Positions 8,750 to 16,870 are shown, counted from the first letter of the stretch. The stretch: 64,000 nt of DNA from an uncultured Chloroflexota bacterium (GCA_902786265.1 CADACE010000019.1:16360-80359), one strand, 5' to 3'. The notes: generated from the sequence alone by a model not told the origin. Made by a program: numbers and translations.

Positions 8750-8878
8750 ATGAGCGAGCGGAAAAATGAAAATCATTACAACTCCGCGGCGAACCATGCC
8801 TGCTGTCTTACCGGAGACCTGATGGATCAGCTTAATGTATCAAATGCTGTCCGAATGATGATCAACGCAATGAAGTAA
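8750..8878 (+). CDS. 42-residue small protein, unknown
   Basis: ATG at 8750 with AGGGGGAAAGG directly before it, stop TAA at 8876. The product is Asn-rich at the start, has a Cys-Cys pair (HACCLTG, residues 16-22) and ends in a possible helix (VSNAVRMMINAMK). A strong terminator follows 17 nt later, and an 11-nt direct repeat (AATTTTTACGA at 8670-8680 and 8712-8722) lies upstream. A good RBS, a short frame and a dedicated terminator support a real small gene. I do not recognise the family; a leader or regulatory RNA is the alternative. Confidence 0.5.
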   Translation: MSERKNENHYNSAANHACCLTGDLMDQLNVSNAVRMMINAMK

Positions 8879-8895
8879 TATACAGAAAGAACTGC

Positions 8896-8927
8896 AAAGA
8901 CCGGGAAAGACGCTCCCGGTCTTTTTG
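8896..8927 (+). terminator. Rho-independent terminator after the 42-codon gene
   Basis: AAAGACCGGGA (8896-8906) and TCCCGGTCTTT (8914-8924) form a perfect 11-bp stem with a 7-nt loop, then a T-run; a second T7 follows at 8931. Confidence 0.92.
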
Positions 8928-8952
8928 CACTTTTTTTACTAAAGGAGATGTG

Positions 8953-9648
8953 ATGGCCCGATTTGACGCGTTATTTTTTGATATGGACGGGACAATGGTG
9001 GAAAACGGCGTTCTGATGCCGGCTGCCTTTCAGGAGGGATTTGCCGGCGTGGGCTTGAAAATAGAAATCGTACCATGGAAAGGAAGCGGCTGCACCGACT
9101 GGGAAGTAATGGACCGTTACCTTTCCGATTTTCCGGAATTCAGTGAAGAACAAAAAGAAGAATTGAAAGAAAAAATCGCGCCGGAAGTCAAAAAAAGCGT
9201 CATCGAAAAAGTAAGAAAGCAGGGCCTGAAAGCTCTCCCCGGTGTTCAGGATCTCATTCAGGTCCTCGTCAGCCGCGGCATTCATCCCGGACTGCTTACC
9301 GGCAATATGGAAGACATTGTCGCACCGAAGCTGGAAGCAGCCGGATTACAAAAGAAAGATTTTCCTTACGGAGGGTTTGGTGACCACTGCCCAAAGCGCG
9401 CCGATACCGCCCGGAAAGCGCTTGAATCGGCTTCCCGGTTCTTCGGGCACGAAATCGAACCGGGAAGCGCATTGATCATCGGTGATACACCGAACGACAT
9501 TGCCTGTGCCCGTGCAGTCGGAGCAGCTGTCCTGGCTGTGGCAACAGGAAAATTCACCATAGAGCAGCTTTCGGAATATGATCCGGATTTTCTGCTGAAG
9601 GACCTGACCGATCCAAACCAATTTCTTGAGATTATCGGAGTATCATAA
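8953..9648 (+). CDS. HAD-superfamily phosphatase
   Basis: 231 residues from the ATG at 8953, which has AAAGGAG at 8941; the GTG at 8950 is less likely. HAD motif I is FFDMDGTM (nucleophile Asp near residue 9), motif II is LLTGN and motif IV IIGDTPNDIACA. The alpha-helical cap between motifs I and II is about 80 residues, as in the phosphoglycolate phosphatase group. It is probably a small-molecule phosphatase. The substrate cannot be read from the sequence. Flanked by terminators, it appears to be transcribed alone. Confidence 0.88.
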   Translation: MARFDALFFDMDGTMVENGVLMPAAFQEGFAGVGLKIEIVPWKGSGCTDWEVMDRYLSDFPEFSEEQKEELKEKIAPEVKKSVIEKVRKQGLKALPGVQDLIQVLVSRGIHPGLLTGNMEDIVAPKLEAAGLQKKDFPYGGFGDHCPKRADTARKALESASRFFGHEIEPGSALIIGDTPNDIACARAVGAAVLAVATGKFTIEQLSEYDPDFLLKDLTDPNQFLEIIGVS

Positions 9649-9661
9649 GGAATTTAATTGT

Positions 9662-9686
9662 TCCGGACGATTACCGGACTTTTTTT
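9662..9686 (+). terminator. Short terminator after the HAD gene
   Basis: TCCGG and CCGGA form a 5-bp stem around ACGATTA, followed by T7. The stem is short, so it is moderate as a terminator. Confidence 0.55.
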
Positions 9687-9769
9687 GATAAAAAATGAAA
9701 AATACCGATATCGTTAAAGGAACAATACGTAAGCAAATAGGAACCTTGCGTACTCAATTGAGGTGAAAT

Positions 9770-11971
9770 ATGCTTTTAGATGACATTTTTGCAGCAATAC
9801 CGGAATCTTACACACAGGCAGACAAAGACCTGATTGAAAAAGCATACTACTTTGCGGAAAAAGCCCATGAAGGTCAAAAAAGAGCTTCCGGCGAACCCTA
9901 TTTTACTCACTGCGTTGCCGTCGCTTTAATCCTATGCGAAATGAGAGTTCAGAGCATGGTCGTCGCTGCCGCCCTGCTGCATGATACCGTTGAAGACACG
10001 GCGGTGACAACAGAAGATATTGAACGCGAATTCGGTCATGAAATTATGACCCTGGTGGACGGTGTCACAAAACTGACTCACCTTCCCAATACGAACCGTA
10101 TCGGCGGACCGGTCAAAGCGGAGGAATCGGAAGGCGAACACTCCCAACCGTTGAATCCTGCAGAAAAAGCACAGCAGAAAAAGGATCTGAAAAACGCTAC
10201 GCTGCGCAAAACACTGGTCGCGATGACAAAAGACATCCGGGTGATGATCATTAAACTGGCGGACCGGCTGCACAACATGCGTACACTCAGCTATACATCC
10301 AAAGAAAAGCAGGAACGGATCGCCAAAGAAACTCTTGACATCTATGCCCCCATCGCGAATGTCCTCGGTATCTGGCGTATCAAATGGGAACTTGAGGACC
10401 TCGCCTTCCGCTATATTCACCCCAATGAATACGCACAAATCGCTGAAAACCTTGCCTCCACGCACCAGCTGCGCGAGCGGGAAATCAATGAGATCATCGA
10501 GCGCCTGAAGGACATCATGGAAAGTGTCCACATCGATTGTGAGATCAAAGGGCGTCCCAAGCATCTTTATTCCATTTACGGCAAAATGCTGAACCGGAAT
10601 AAACCTTTTGAGATGCTCAGGGATCTGCGCGGCGTACGCGTCATTGTGAACACCGTCGCTGATTGTTATGCCGCCCTGGGACAGATCCATACGCACTGGC
10701 GCCCGATCCCAAATGAATTTGATGACTATATCGCCAACCCCAAAGACAATTTCTACCAGTCGCTCCACACCGCTGTCATGTACGATGACAACAAACCGCT
10801 TGAGGTCCAGATCCGTACATTTGAAATGCATCAGAACGCGGAATACGGTGTGGCGGCACACTGGCGCTACAAAGGCGCGGTAAATGATCCTACATTCAAC
10901 AAACGGATCGAATGGCTGCGTACAGCGATGGACTGGCAGCAGGATGTTTCCGATGCCAACGAGTTTATGGACGGGATGAAGTCCGATGTTTTCGAAAACC
11001 GGGTTTATGTTTTCACGCCGCACCGCGACGTTCTCGACCTTCCCGCGGGCTCCACACCGATCGACTTTGCTTATGCCGTTCATACGGAAGTCGGGCACCG
11101 CTGCCGCGGAGCGAAAGTCAACGGGAAAATCGTCCCGCTGAATTATGTATTAAAAGACGGAGACCAGGTTTCCGTCTCGACTGCCAAGCAGGGCGGCCCC
11201 AGCCGCGACTGGCTGAACCCCAACACAGGCCTGGTGCATACGCAGCGGGCACGCTCCAAAATACGCGCCTGGTTCAAATGGCAGGATCGGGAACAGAACC
11301 TCTCCCAGGGCAGGGATTCGCTGCGGCATGAGCTGTCACGGTTGGGCCTCCAGGACGCGGATCTGAGCGAGATCGCTCCGAAAGTGGGCTATAAAACCCC
11401 GGACGACATGTATGTCGCCATTGGCTGCGGCGACCTTTCCACGATCCGTGTGATCAACAAGATCAATGAAGAGATCAAAAACCTGAACCTGCCGCCGGTA
11501 CTGGAACCGCGTCCGAGACCGCAGCACACTGAATCCGATATCACCGTTCTCGGTGTCGGAAACATTTACACGACTTTCGGAAAATGCTGCAATCCGGCTC
11601 CGGGAGATGACATTATCGGCTATATCACCGTCGGGCGCGGCTGCACCATCCACAAAGCGAACTGTCCGAACATCCAGCGCATCCGCAATACAGAGCGGCT
11701 CATCAATGTTTCCTGGGGCGAACCGAAGCAGGTTTATTCCGTGCCGATCACCATCAAAGCCTATGACCGCCAGGGGCTGATCAACGACATCACCAATCTG
11801 CTCGTCAGTGAGTCGATCAACCTTGAAAACATCAATGTCAAGACCCAGCACAACTATGTCAACACCGATATTGTTGTCGATGTACAGGACATTTCACAGC
11901 TCAGCCGTCTGCTTAACAAGCTGGAAGCCCTTCCGAATGTCGTGGAAGCATACCGCAAGAATCCGGGATAG
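9770..11971 (+). CDS. rsh: Bifunctional (p)ppGpp synthetase/hydrolase (RelA/SpoT)
   Basis: 733 residues, typical Rsh length. The HD hydrolase domain (about 25-190) keeps H47, H71 and D72 (LLHDTVEDT), with an insert of about 35 residues rich in Glu/Gln/Lys after VDGVTKL. The synthetase domain (about 240-355) has RDLRGVRVIV, YQSLHTAV and QIRT. A TGS domain starts near residue 411 and a C-terminal ACT domain covers about 655-733. Both catalytic centres look intact, so it should make and degrade the stringent-response alarmone at the ribosome. RBS AGGTGA lies just before the start. A double heptamer array follows the stop. Confidence 0.96.
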   Translation: MLLDDIFAAIPESYTQADKDLIEKAYYFAEKAHEGQKRASGEPYFTHCVAVALILCEMRVQSMVVAAALLHDTVEDTAVTTEDIEREFGHEIMTLVDGVTKLTHLPNTNRIGGPVKAEESEGEHSQPLNPAEKAQQKKDLKNATLRKTLVAMTKDIRVMIIKLADRLHNMRTLSYTSKEKQERIAKETLDIYAPIANVLGIWRIKWELEDLAFRYIHPNEYAQIAENLASTHQLREREINEIIERLKDIMESVHIDCEIKGRPKHLYSIYGKMLNRNKPFEMLRDLRGVRVIVNTVADCYAALGQIHTHWRPIPNEFDDYIANPKDNFYQSLHTAVMYDDNKPLEVQIRTFEMHQNAEYGVAAHWRYKGAVNDPTFNKRIEWLRTAMDWQQDVSDANEFMDGMKSDVFENRVYVFTPHRDVLDLPAGSTPIDFAYAVHTEVGHRCRGAKVNGKIVPLNYVLKDGDQVSVSTAKQGGPSRDWLNPNTGLVHTQRARSKIRAWFKWQDREQNLSQGRDSLRHELSRLGLQDADLSEIAPKVGYKTPDDMYVAIGCGDLSTIRVINKINEEIKNLNLPPVLEPRPRPQHTESDITVLGVGNIYTTFGKCCNPAPGDDIIGYITVGRGCTIHKANCPNIQRIRNTERLINVSWGEPKQVYSVPITIKAYDRQGLINDITNLLVSESINLENINVKTQHNYVNTDIVVDVQDISQLSRLLNKLEALPNVVEAYRKNPG

Positions 11972-11980
11972 ATAGACAGG

Positions 11981-12117
11981 GGCTGGTGATTGGTAATCAG
12001 TGGCCGGTGGTCAGTGATCAGTGATTTGGGCCTATTTGCCACTAATATACTGAATACTGACCACCAGACACCGGCTACCAGACACCGGCTACCAAACACC
12101 GGCTACCGGCCACCGGC
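11981..12117. repeat. Heptameric arrays 6a/6b in inverted orientation (7 + 11 units)
   Basis: The left array (11981-12029) reads GGCTGGT, GATTGGT, AATCAGT, GGCCGGT, GGTCAGT, GATCAGT, GATTTGG. The right array (12041-12117) has 11 units and alternates TACC/CACC units such as CACCGGC, TACCAGA, CACCGGC. The right array is largely the reverse complement of the left (GGCCGGTGGTCAGT against ACTGACCACC and ACCGGC), so the pair can fold into a long imperfect hairpin downstream of rsh. Confidence 0.85.
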
Positions 12118-12143
12118 CACGATATTCCAAATTACCAATTCCC

Positions 12144-12172
12144 TTTACATGTATCCATATTTGTTGTAAAAT
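12144..12172 (+). promoter_or_regulatory. Promoter upstream of the acidic Cys protein
   Basis: TTTACA (12144-12149), 17-nt spacer, TAAAAT (12167-12172). A second TATAAT at 12203-12208 sits too close to the RBS to be the main start. Confidence 0.55.
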
Positions 12173-12222
12173 GTGGCATGTTTATCCGGACAATTAATTG
12201 TCTATAATATTGGAGGTTTCTT

Positions 12223-12483
12223 ATGGCCACAAAAATTCGATGCAAATATTTAGATTGCGCTTTCCTTGATGAGGGTTATTGTATTTCCGCTCAAATTGAC
12301 CTGGATTCCGACAAAGGCTGCCTGACATACCAGTCAAATGACGACCTTCCCCTGGACGAAAATCTTGATGAAATCGACAACATCAATGAATGGGAAGATG
12401 GCGAAGAAGAAGAAGATCTCATCGATGAAGATGATGATGACGAACCCTGGATGGATGAAGAAGACGAGGAAGACGAATACTAA
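12223..12483 (+). CDS. Small protein with four Cys and an acidic tail
   Basis: 86 residues. The first 35 carry four cysteines (C7, C12, C20, C33; C-x4-C-x7-C-x12-C), which could bind zinc. Residues 46-86 are almost entirely Asp and Glu with a few Trp and Tyr. The RBS GGAGG is at 12211. The family is not recognised. The acidic tail suggests a protein that mimics nucleic acid charge or binds a basic partner, but this is inference. It lies upstream of the DUF2997-like/radical-SAM pair on the same strand, 87 nt apart. Confidence 0.75.
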   Translation: MATKIRCKYLDCAFLDEGYCISAQIDLDSDKGCLTYQSNDDLPLDENLDEIDNINEWEDGEEEEDLIDEDDDDEPWMDEEDEEDEY

Positions 12484-12570
12484 GACAACGTTCCCGGTTT
12501 CCTGAATACAATTGACAGGCACCGGATATCCATTTGAAAAGCCGGATGGTAACGAGCCGGAGATATTCTG

Positions 12571-12777
12571 ATGAAAGTTGAACAAATAGAAATCATCATA
12601 GGATCTGACGGAAAGGTTCAGCTTCAAACCTCCGGCTTTTCAGGAAACGATTGTCTGGAAGCGACTAAAGAAATAGAAGGATTGCTCGGGAATCAAATAC
12701 TGAACAGAGAAGAAACAGGCGAAATTTATCAGCAAACACCCGTAAAAACAGCAGAAAAGGTGAAAATTCACCACTGA
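12571..12777 (+). CDS. DUF2997-like small protein
   Basis: 68 residues. The pattern EIIIGSDGKVQLQTSGFSG then a Cys and an E-A-T-K-E-I-E helix matches what I know of DUF2997, a small family often encoded near DUF1257, AAA-ATPase or iron-sulfur protein genes. The RBS GGAG is at 12559. The stop is one base before the start of the radical-SAM gene, so the two are translationally linked. Function is unknown. Confidence 0.65.
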   Translation: MKVEQIEIIIGSDGKVQLQTSGFSGNDCLEATKEIEGLLGNQILNREETGEIYQQTPVKTAEKVKIHH

Positions 12778-12778
12778 G

Positions 12779-13330
12779 ATGAAAATCAGGATCCATAAAA
12801 TCATAACGGGAAGCTGCGCGAACGGCCCCGGTATCAGAAATGTTGTCTGGTTCCAGGGATGTACACTCAGCTGTCCCGGTTGTTTTAATCCGCAGACGCA
12901 TGATCCAAAAGGAGGACGTGCGTTATCTGTAAAAGCTTTATGTGATCAGCTTCTTTCTCCCGAGGCGCCTTGTGACGGAATTACCATCAGCGGAGGTGAA
13001 CCTTTTCAACAGGCAGAAGCGTTACAGAAGCTATTAGCGGAAATAAAAACACGCAGCGCGCTGCCGGTTCTGATTTTCAGCGGATACACGTATGATCATC
13101 TGAAAAGCTCAGCCGTATGTTCCGGCTGTCTTCCATTCACGGATGTCCTGATCTGCGGTTCTTATGACAGAAACATTCCCCCGGATCATGACAGATTCTG
13201 TTCATCAGGCAATCAGGAGCTTGTCCTTCTGTCGGACTATTATACAAAAAAAGATTTCAAAAATCTTCCGCTGGGTGAATATTTCCTCGATAATCAGGGA
13301 AAAATTATCATCAGCGGTATAAATCCTTAA
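12779..13330 (+). CDS. Radical-SAM 4Fe-4S activase-like protein (NrdG-type)
   Basis: 183 residues. The cluster motif is CTLSCPGC (C-x3-C-x2-C) near residue 30, followed by ITISGGEPFQQ, the SAM-binding GGE motif. Size and N-terminus (RIHKIITGSCANGPGIRNVVWFQG) match the small activating enzymes of the NrdG/PFL-activase type, which place a glycyl radical on a partner enzyme. No glycyl-radical enzyme or NrdD is nearby. The tight pairing with the DUF2997-like gene suggests that the usual NrdG label may be wrong and that the partner is something else. Confidence 0.8.
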   Translation: MKIRIHKIITGSCANGPGIRNVVWFQGCTLSCPGCFNPQTHDPKGGRALSVKALCDQLLSPEAPCDGITISGGEPFQQAEALQKLLAEIKTRSALPVLIFSGYTYDHLKSSAVCSGCLPFTDVLICGSYDRNIPPDHDRFCSSGNQELVLLSDYYTKKDFKNLPLGEYFLDNQGKIIISGINP

Positions 13331-13359
13331 CATTTAACAAATTTTAAGGTAAAATAAAA

Positions 13360-13387
13360 ACTCAGTAGTCAGTATTCAGCATTCAGT
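13360..13387. repeat. Heptameric tandem array 7 (4 units)
   Basis: ACTCAGT, AGTCAGT, ATTCAGC, ATTCAGT in phase, 30 nt after the radical-SAM stop. Confidence 0.7.
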
Positions 13388-13494
13388 TGGCGGAAACAGC
13401 CGACAGAATGTTTTCAGCAGCAAAATTCATCCGGCGCAATAAACATGGGTGAAGATGCGTGTCTGCCGACGTGTCCGGCAGCGGAGAATAAAAC

Positions 13495-15201
13495 ATGAAA
13501 AATCAAAGAAAAGCATTTATCACATTATCAGCAGTTCTGTTCTGCATTTTATTCGGAATCAGCACCGTCAGTGCGGCAAAGGACACGGTCGATATATATT
13601 TCTTCCACGGAGACGGCTGCCCTCATTGCGAACAGGAAGGGCCTTATCTTCAATATCTTCAGGACGAGATCTATAAAGGGAAGCTGAACATTCATAAATA
13701 CGAGATATGGTACAACGAAGAAAATGCTGATCTGGCTGAAACCTTCTGTGAAGCCTATGGAGAAACATCCACGGGTGTCCCGATGACGTTTATCGGCACG
13801 CACTACATTTCCGGATTCAATGATGGGATGCAGTTCGATTTCCGGACTGCAATTGATGATGAACTGGCAAACGGTCCGATAGACCCGATGGACATCGTCA
13901 ACGGCAAAATGACCCGCGGGCGTATCCCGGCGGATGAGGTCGTTAATGTCTATTTCTTCCGAGGAGAAGGCTGTTCCCACTGTGCGGAAGAAGAGCCTTT
14001 CCTGCAGCATCTCATCGATGATGTGTATGGTCCGAAACTTGTTGTCCATGAATACGAAGTCTGGTTCGATGAAAACAATGCCGCATACGCAGAAGAATTT
14101 GCCAAAGCTTATGGCAGCCAGATGACAGGGGTTCCGCTGACATTTATCGGGACGCATTTCTTTACCGGGTTTAATGAAAGCTACCAGGAACTTTTCACAT
14201 CGGCAATCGATGAAGAACTGGAAGCCGGTCCGATCAATCCGCTGAATATCGTTGACGGCAGCATCACCATAGACCAGATCACGGAAGCCCGGGAACAAAA
14301 AAAAAATGAGCCTCAGCGGACAGTGATCAACGTCCCTCTGATCGGGGAAGTTGATCTGCAAAACAAAAGCCTGCTCCTTACCACTACCATCATCGGTCTG
14401 GTGGACGGGGTGAATCCCTGTTCCCTGTGGGTCCTCACCATGCTGCTGGCCATGGTCATCCATACCGATTCCCGGAAAAAGACGCTGATCATCGGATTTG
14501 TATATCTGTTCATAACCGCGGCGATTTACGCGCTCTTTATTCTCGGCGTCTTCTCACTTCTCAGTTACGTCCGTTTTATGAAATGGATCCAGATCGTGGT
14601 GGCCTGTATCACACTTGTGCTGGGCCTTATCAACCTCAAGGATTATTTCTTCTTCAAGCAGGGCGTATCACTCACCATTGACGACGAGAAAAAGCCCGGT
14701 CTTTACAAGAAAATGCGCAATGTGCTTAAAAACACCGACAACGTCTGGGCGATGATCGGCGCTACCATTGTACTCGCTGCCGGAGTTTCTCTTGTGGAAT
14801 TTTCCTGCACAGCGGCTTTTCCGGTGATCTGGTCGAATATCCTCTCCGCGCATGGTGTGACAAAGCTGGAGTTTGCACTGCATCTGCTGCTGTATATGCT
14901 GCTTTATCAGATGGATGAACTCATCATCTTCCTTGTGGTCGTTGTAACGATGAAATCTAAGAGGATGGAAGAGAAACACGGTCAGGTGCTCAAGCTCTTC
15001 AGCGGATGTCTGATGGTTGTCCTGTCTGCGGTCATGATCATCAAGCCCGCACTGATGAATGACCTGAAATCCACCCTGATCATCTTCGGCAGCGCCATTC
15101 TCGCGACACTGCTGATCCTCCTGATCACCTCCGTGATCCTGCCCAAATTCGGCATTTACATCGGACATATGAAGGATGCGAACAGAGACACCAGGGACTA
15201 G
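13495..15201 (+). CDS. Tandem thioredoxin-like domains fused to a CcdA/DsbD-type membrane domain
   Basis: 568 residues. A signal segment (about 7-28) leads to two thioredoxin-like domains that are clear duplicates: each has a YFF(H/R)G(D/E)GC-x-HC active site (C42-P-H-C45 and C160-S-H-C163) and ends in GVP(M/L)TFIGTH. About six membrane helices follow from residue 295. They hold the two cysteines typical of CcdA/DsbD: C309 in NPCSLW and C438 in FSCTAAFP. It should carry electrons across the membrane to the outside Trx domains. The last residues (RDTRD) are encoded by a heptamer array that runs into the gene end. RBS GGAG near 13482. Confidence 0.85.
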   Translation: MKNQRKAFITLSAVLFCILFGISTVSAAKDTVDIYFFHGDGCPHCEQEGPYLQYLQDEIYKGKLNIHKYEIWYNEENADLAETFCEAYGETSTGVPMTFIGTHYISGFNDGMQFDFRTAIDDELANGPIDPMDIVNGKMTRGRIPADEVVNVYFFRGEGCSHCAEEEPFLQHLIDDVYGPKLVVHEYEVWFDENNAAYAEEFAKAYGSQMTGVPLTFIGTHFFTGFNESYQELFTSAIDEELEAGPINPLNIVDGSITIDQITEAREQKKNEPQRTVINVPLIGEVDLQNKSLLLTTTIIGLVDGVNPCSLWVLTMLLAMVIHTDSRKKTLIIGFVYLFITAAIYALFILGVFSLLSYVRFMKWIQIVVACITLVLGLINLKDYFFFKQGVSLTIDDEKKPGLYKKMRNVLKNTDNVWAMIGATIVLAAGVSLVEFSCTAAFPVIWSNILSAHGVTKLEFALHLLLYMLLYQMDELIIFLVVVVTMKSKRMEEKHGQVLKLFSGCLMVVLSAVMIIKPALMNDLKSTLIIFGSAILATLLILLITSVILPKFGIYIGHMKDANRDTRD

Positions 15202-15300
15202 GGATTAGGGACCAGGAAAAAAGAGACCGAAAGATTTGTTCTTCCGGTCTTTTTTTTCCTGGTCCCTAAAAACTGGTCCCCAGTCCCTAATCCCTAATTA
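15185..15300. repeat. Heptameric arrays 8a/8b, inverted, around a terminator
   Basis: Left units are GAGACAC, CAGGGAC, TAGGGAT, TAGGGAC, CAGGAAA (15185-15219). Right units are GGTCCCT, AAAAACT, GGTCCCC, AGTCCCT, AATCCCT (15261-15295). The arms are reverse complements. The left array begins inside the 3' end of the Trx/CcdA gene and the right array runs into the stop codon of the VanY-type gene (15294-15296), so both convergent genes end within repeat. Confidence 0.85.
15206..15266. terminator. Bidirectional terminator between convergent genes
   Basis: GGGACCAGGAAAAAAGAGACCG pairs with its near-perfect complement CGGTC-T8-CCTGGTCCC (one mismatch), with an inner AAGA/TCTT step and a TTTGT loop. 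A- and T-runs on the two arms allow termination in both directions. Confidence 0.85.
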
Positions 15301-16031
15301 TTAAAAAGGTATTCCTCAAATGTCAGTCCCTGTTCCGCTATTTTTTTTGCGATTTCAACATTATCAATGTAACGGATGTGCCAGGGTTCATAGGAAAAGC
15401 CTGTAATATCTTCTTTCCCTTCGGGATAGCGCAGGATAAAACCAAAATCCGCAAGCTTTTCATGGATCTTTGCCCAAATTTCCGGATACTTTACCATTTC
15501 CTCGTTATCATAGATATCCGCGCCATCAACATTGAGATAAAGGTCAAGCGCAAGCCCCGTGTGATGTTCGGAATACCCGGGAACAGCGACAAACTTTTTC
15601 GCATAATCCTCACCGTAACGTATCGTGAAATCTTCCATGATCTTCATCTGATCGGTAATGCTGCGATAAGCGGAATCAATGTCAATAATTACTTCTTCCG
15701 CCGCAAGAGCATTTCTCAGCGCAAGATAAGCCTCGTAAGCCTTTTTTTCCACTTCAGCAGTATTTCCCCGCGAATTTGTTATATGTTCAAATTCAACGAC
15801 ACTCGCCCAGTTATCCGGCAGCGGGTTCAGCTTGTTCATCAACACAAGGTAGTCAATTTCAAGCGATTTCGGCTCCCCGGTAAATTCTGTTTCCTCCGGT
15901 ATTTTTGTTCCAAAAGGGATCTCATCAGGCGGCCAAATCAGATCCGCATGAGCGGAATTTATTCCGAATATCGGCAAAAAAAACAACAGCCCCGGCATAA
16001 ACAAAAACAACATTATCCTGTTTTTTCCCAT
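15294..16031 (-). CDS. VanY-type D-alanyl-D-alanine carboxypeptidase
   Basis: 245 residues with a signal peptide (about 1-29, ending HADL or just before). The peptidase domain carries the family motifs: SAYRS near residue 124, SEHHTGLALDLY (first zinc His and Asp) and EPWHIRY (catalytic Glu and second zinc His) near residue 215. It should cleave the terminal D-Ala of peptidoglycan stem peptides outside the cell. It lacks a neighbouring van resistance cluster, so it is probably housekeeping wall remodelling. Convergent with the Trx/CcdA gene; RBS AGGAGG lies 8 nt before the ATG. Confidence 0.9.
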   Translation of the reverse strand: MGKNRIMLFLFMPGLLFFLPIFGINSAHADLIWPPDEIPFGTKIPEETEFTGEPKSLEIDYLVLMNKLNPLPDNWASVVEFEHITNSRGNTAEVEKKAYEAYLALRNALAAEEVIIDIDSAYRSITDQMKIMEDFTIRYGEDYAKKFVAVPGYSEHHTGLALDLYLNVDGADIYDNEEMVKYPEIWAKIHEKLADFGFILRYPEGKEDITGFSYEPWHIRYIDNVEIAKKIAEQGLTFEEYLFNN

Positions 16032-16117
16032 TTGTCCTCCTTAAACCACTATTGACTTATTGATCGAATTAACCCGATAAATGCTGAATAAGTTCCGGCG
16101 ATAAAGTAAAATTCCGA

Positions 16118-16870
16118 TCACCGGGGATTTTCTGTCTCACCGGTATCAAATCCCTGTTCGCGCAAAAATTTCAGGTCTTTCACCGAAAGCTCAGCCTTTT
16201 TCAACAGGTCAGGGCGGCGTTGGGCAGTCCGCAGCAGACTCTGCTGCCTGCGCCATTCATTGATCTTTGCATGATTCCCGGAAAGCAGGACCTCCGGGAC
16301 CGTCCAGCCGCGGAATTCCGGGGGACGTGTGTAATGAGGATATTCCAATAAATATGACGCGTGAGAATCATCAAACGCGCCGTCAGGGTCGCCCAGCACA
16401 CCGTTCAGGTTGCGGCTGATGGCATCGATCAGGATCAGCGCAGGCAGTTCTCCGCCGGTGAGAACATAATCCCCGATGGAGATCTCATCCGTTACCAGAT
16501 GCTCCCGGATCCGCTCATCAAAACCTTCATAACGGCCGCAAATCAACGCGAGACGGGGATATTCGGCGAATTTCTGGGCATCCTGCTGTGTGAAGATCCT
16601 GCCCTGAGGTGTCAGCAGGATCACCGGACACTCCGGCGGCGTCCCGACAACCGACTCCACCGCGGCAAAGACCGGATCCGGTTTCATCACCATTCCCCCG
16701 CCGCCGCCATAAGGCGGTTCATCGGTAATGTGATGTTTTCCTTCCGCCCAGTCGCGGATATCATGAACATCAACGGAAATCAGCCCGTTTTCGATGGCTT
16801 TGTTCAAAATCGAGCAGCCAAGGTAACCGGCAAATACCTGCGGAATCAAAGAAAAGACGTCAAATTTCAT
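16118..16870 (-). CDS. trmD: tRNA (guanine-37-N1)-methyltransferase
   Basis: 250 residues. It methylates G37 of tRNAs with SAM to prevent frameshifting. Visible signatures: [12 protein letters not shown], the trefoil-knot segment [13 protein letters not shown] and the SAM-loop [16 protein letters not shown], then [22 protein letters not shown]. The family's usual neighbours (rpsP, rimM, rplS) are absent; the gene stands alone between the VanY-type gene and a divergent FGE-like gene. Confidence 0.96.
   Translation of the reverse strand: MKFDVFSLIPQVFAGYLGCSILNKAIENGLISVDVHDIRDWAEGKHHITDEPPYGGGGGMVMKPDPVFAAVESVVGTPPECPVILLTPQGRIFTQQDAQKFAEYPRLALICGRYEGFDERIREHLVTDEISIGDYVLTGGELPALILIDAISRNLNGVLGDPDGAFDDSHASYLLEYPHYTRPPEFRGWTVPEVLLSGNHAKINEWRRQQSLLRTAQRRPDLLKKAELSVKDLKFLREQGFDTGETENPR

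Noticed and set aside
8881..8940. Terminator hairpin as part of the HAD gene leader (riboswitch)
   Set aside because: The stem ends before the HAD RBS, and it fits better as the end of the 42-codon unit; no known riboswitch core was seen.
9932..11098. Minus-strand frame of 388 codons across rsh
   Set aside because: Antisense shadow of a clear RelA/SpoT gene.
12779..13330. Anaerobic ribonucleotide reductase activase (nrdG)
   Set aside because: The motif fits, but there is no nrdD nearby and the gene is coupled to a DUF2997-like gene, so the symbol was not used.
13549..14463. Minus-strand frame of 304 codons across the Trx/CcdA gene
   Set aside because: Shadow of the two repeated thioredoxin domains.
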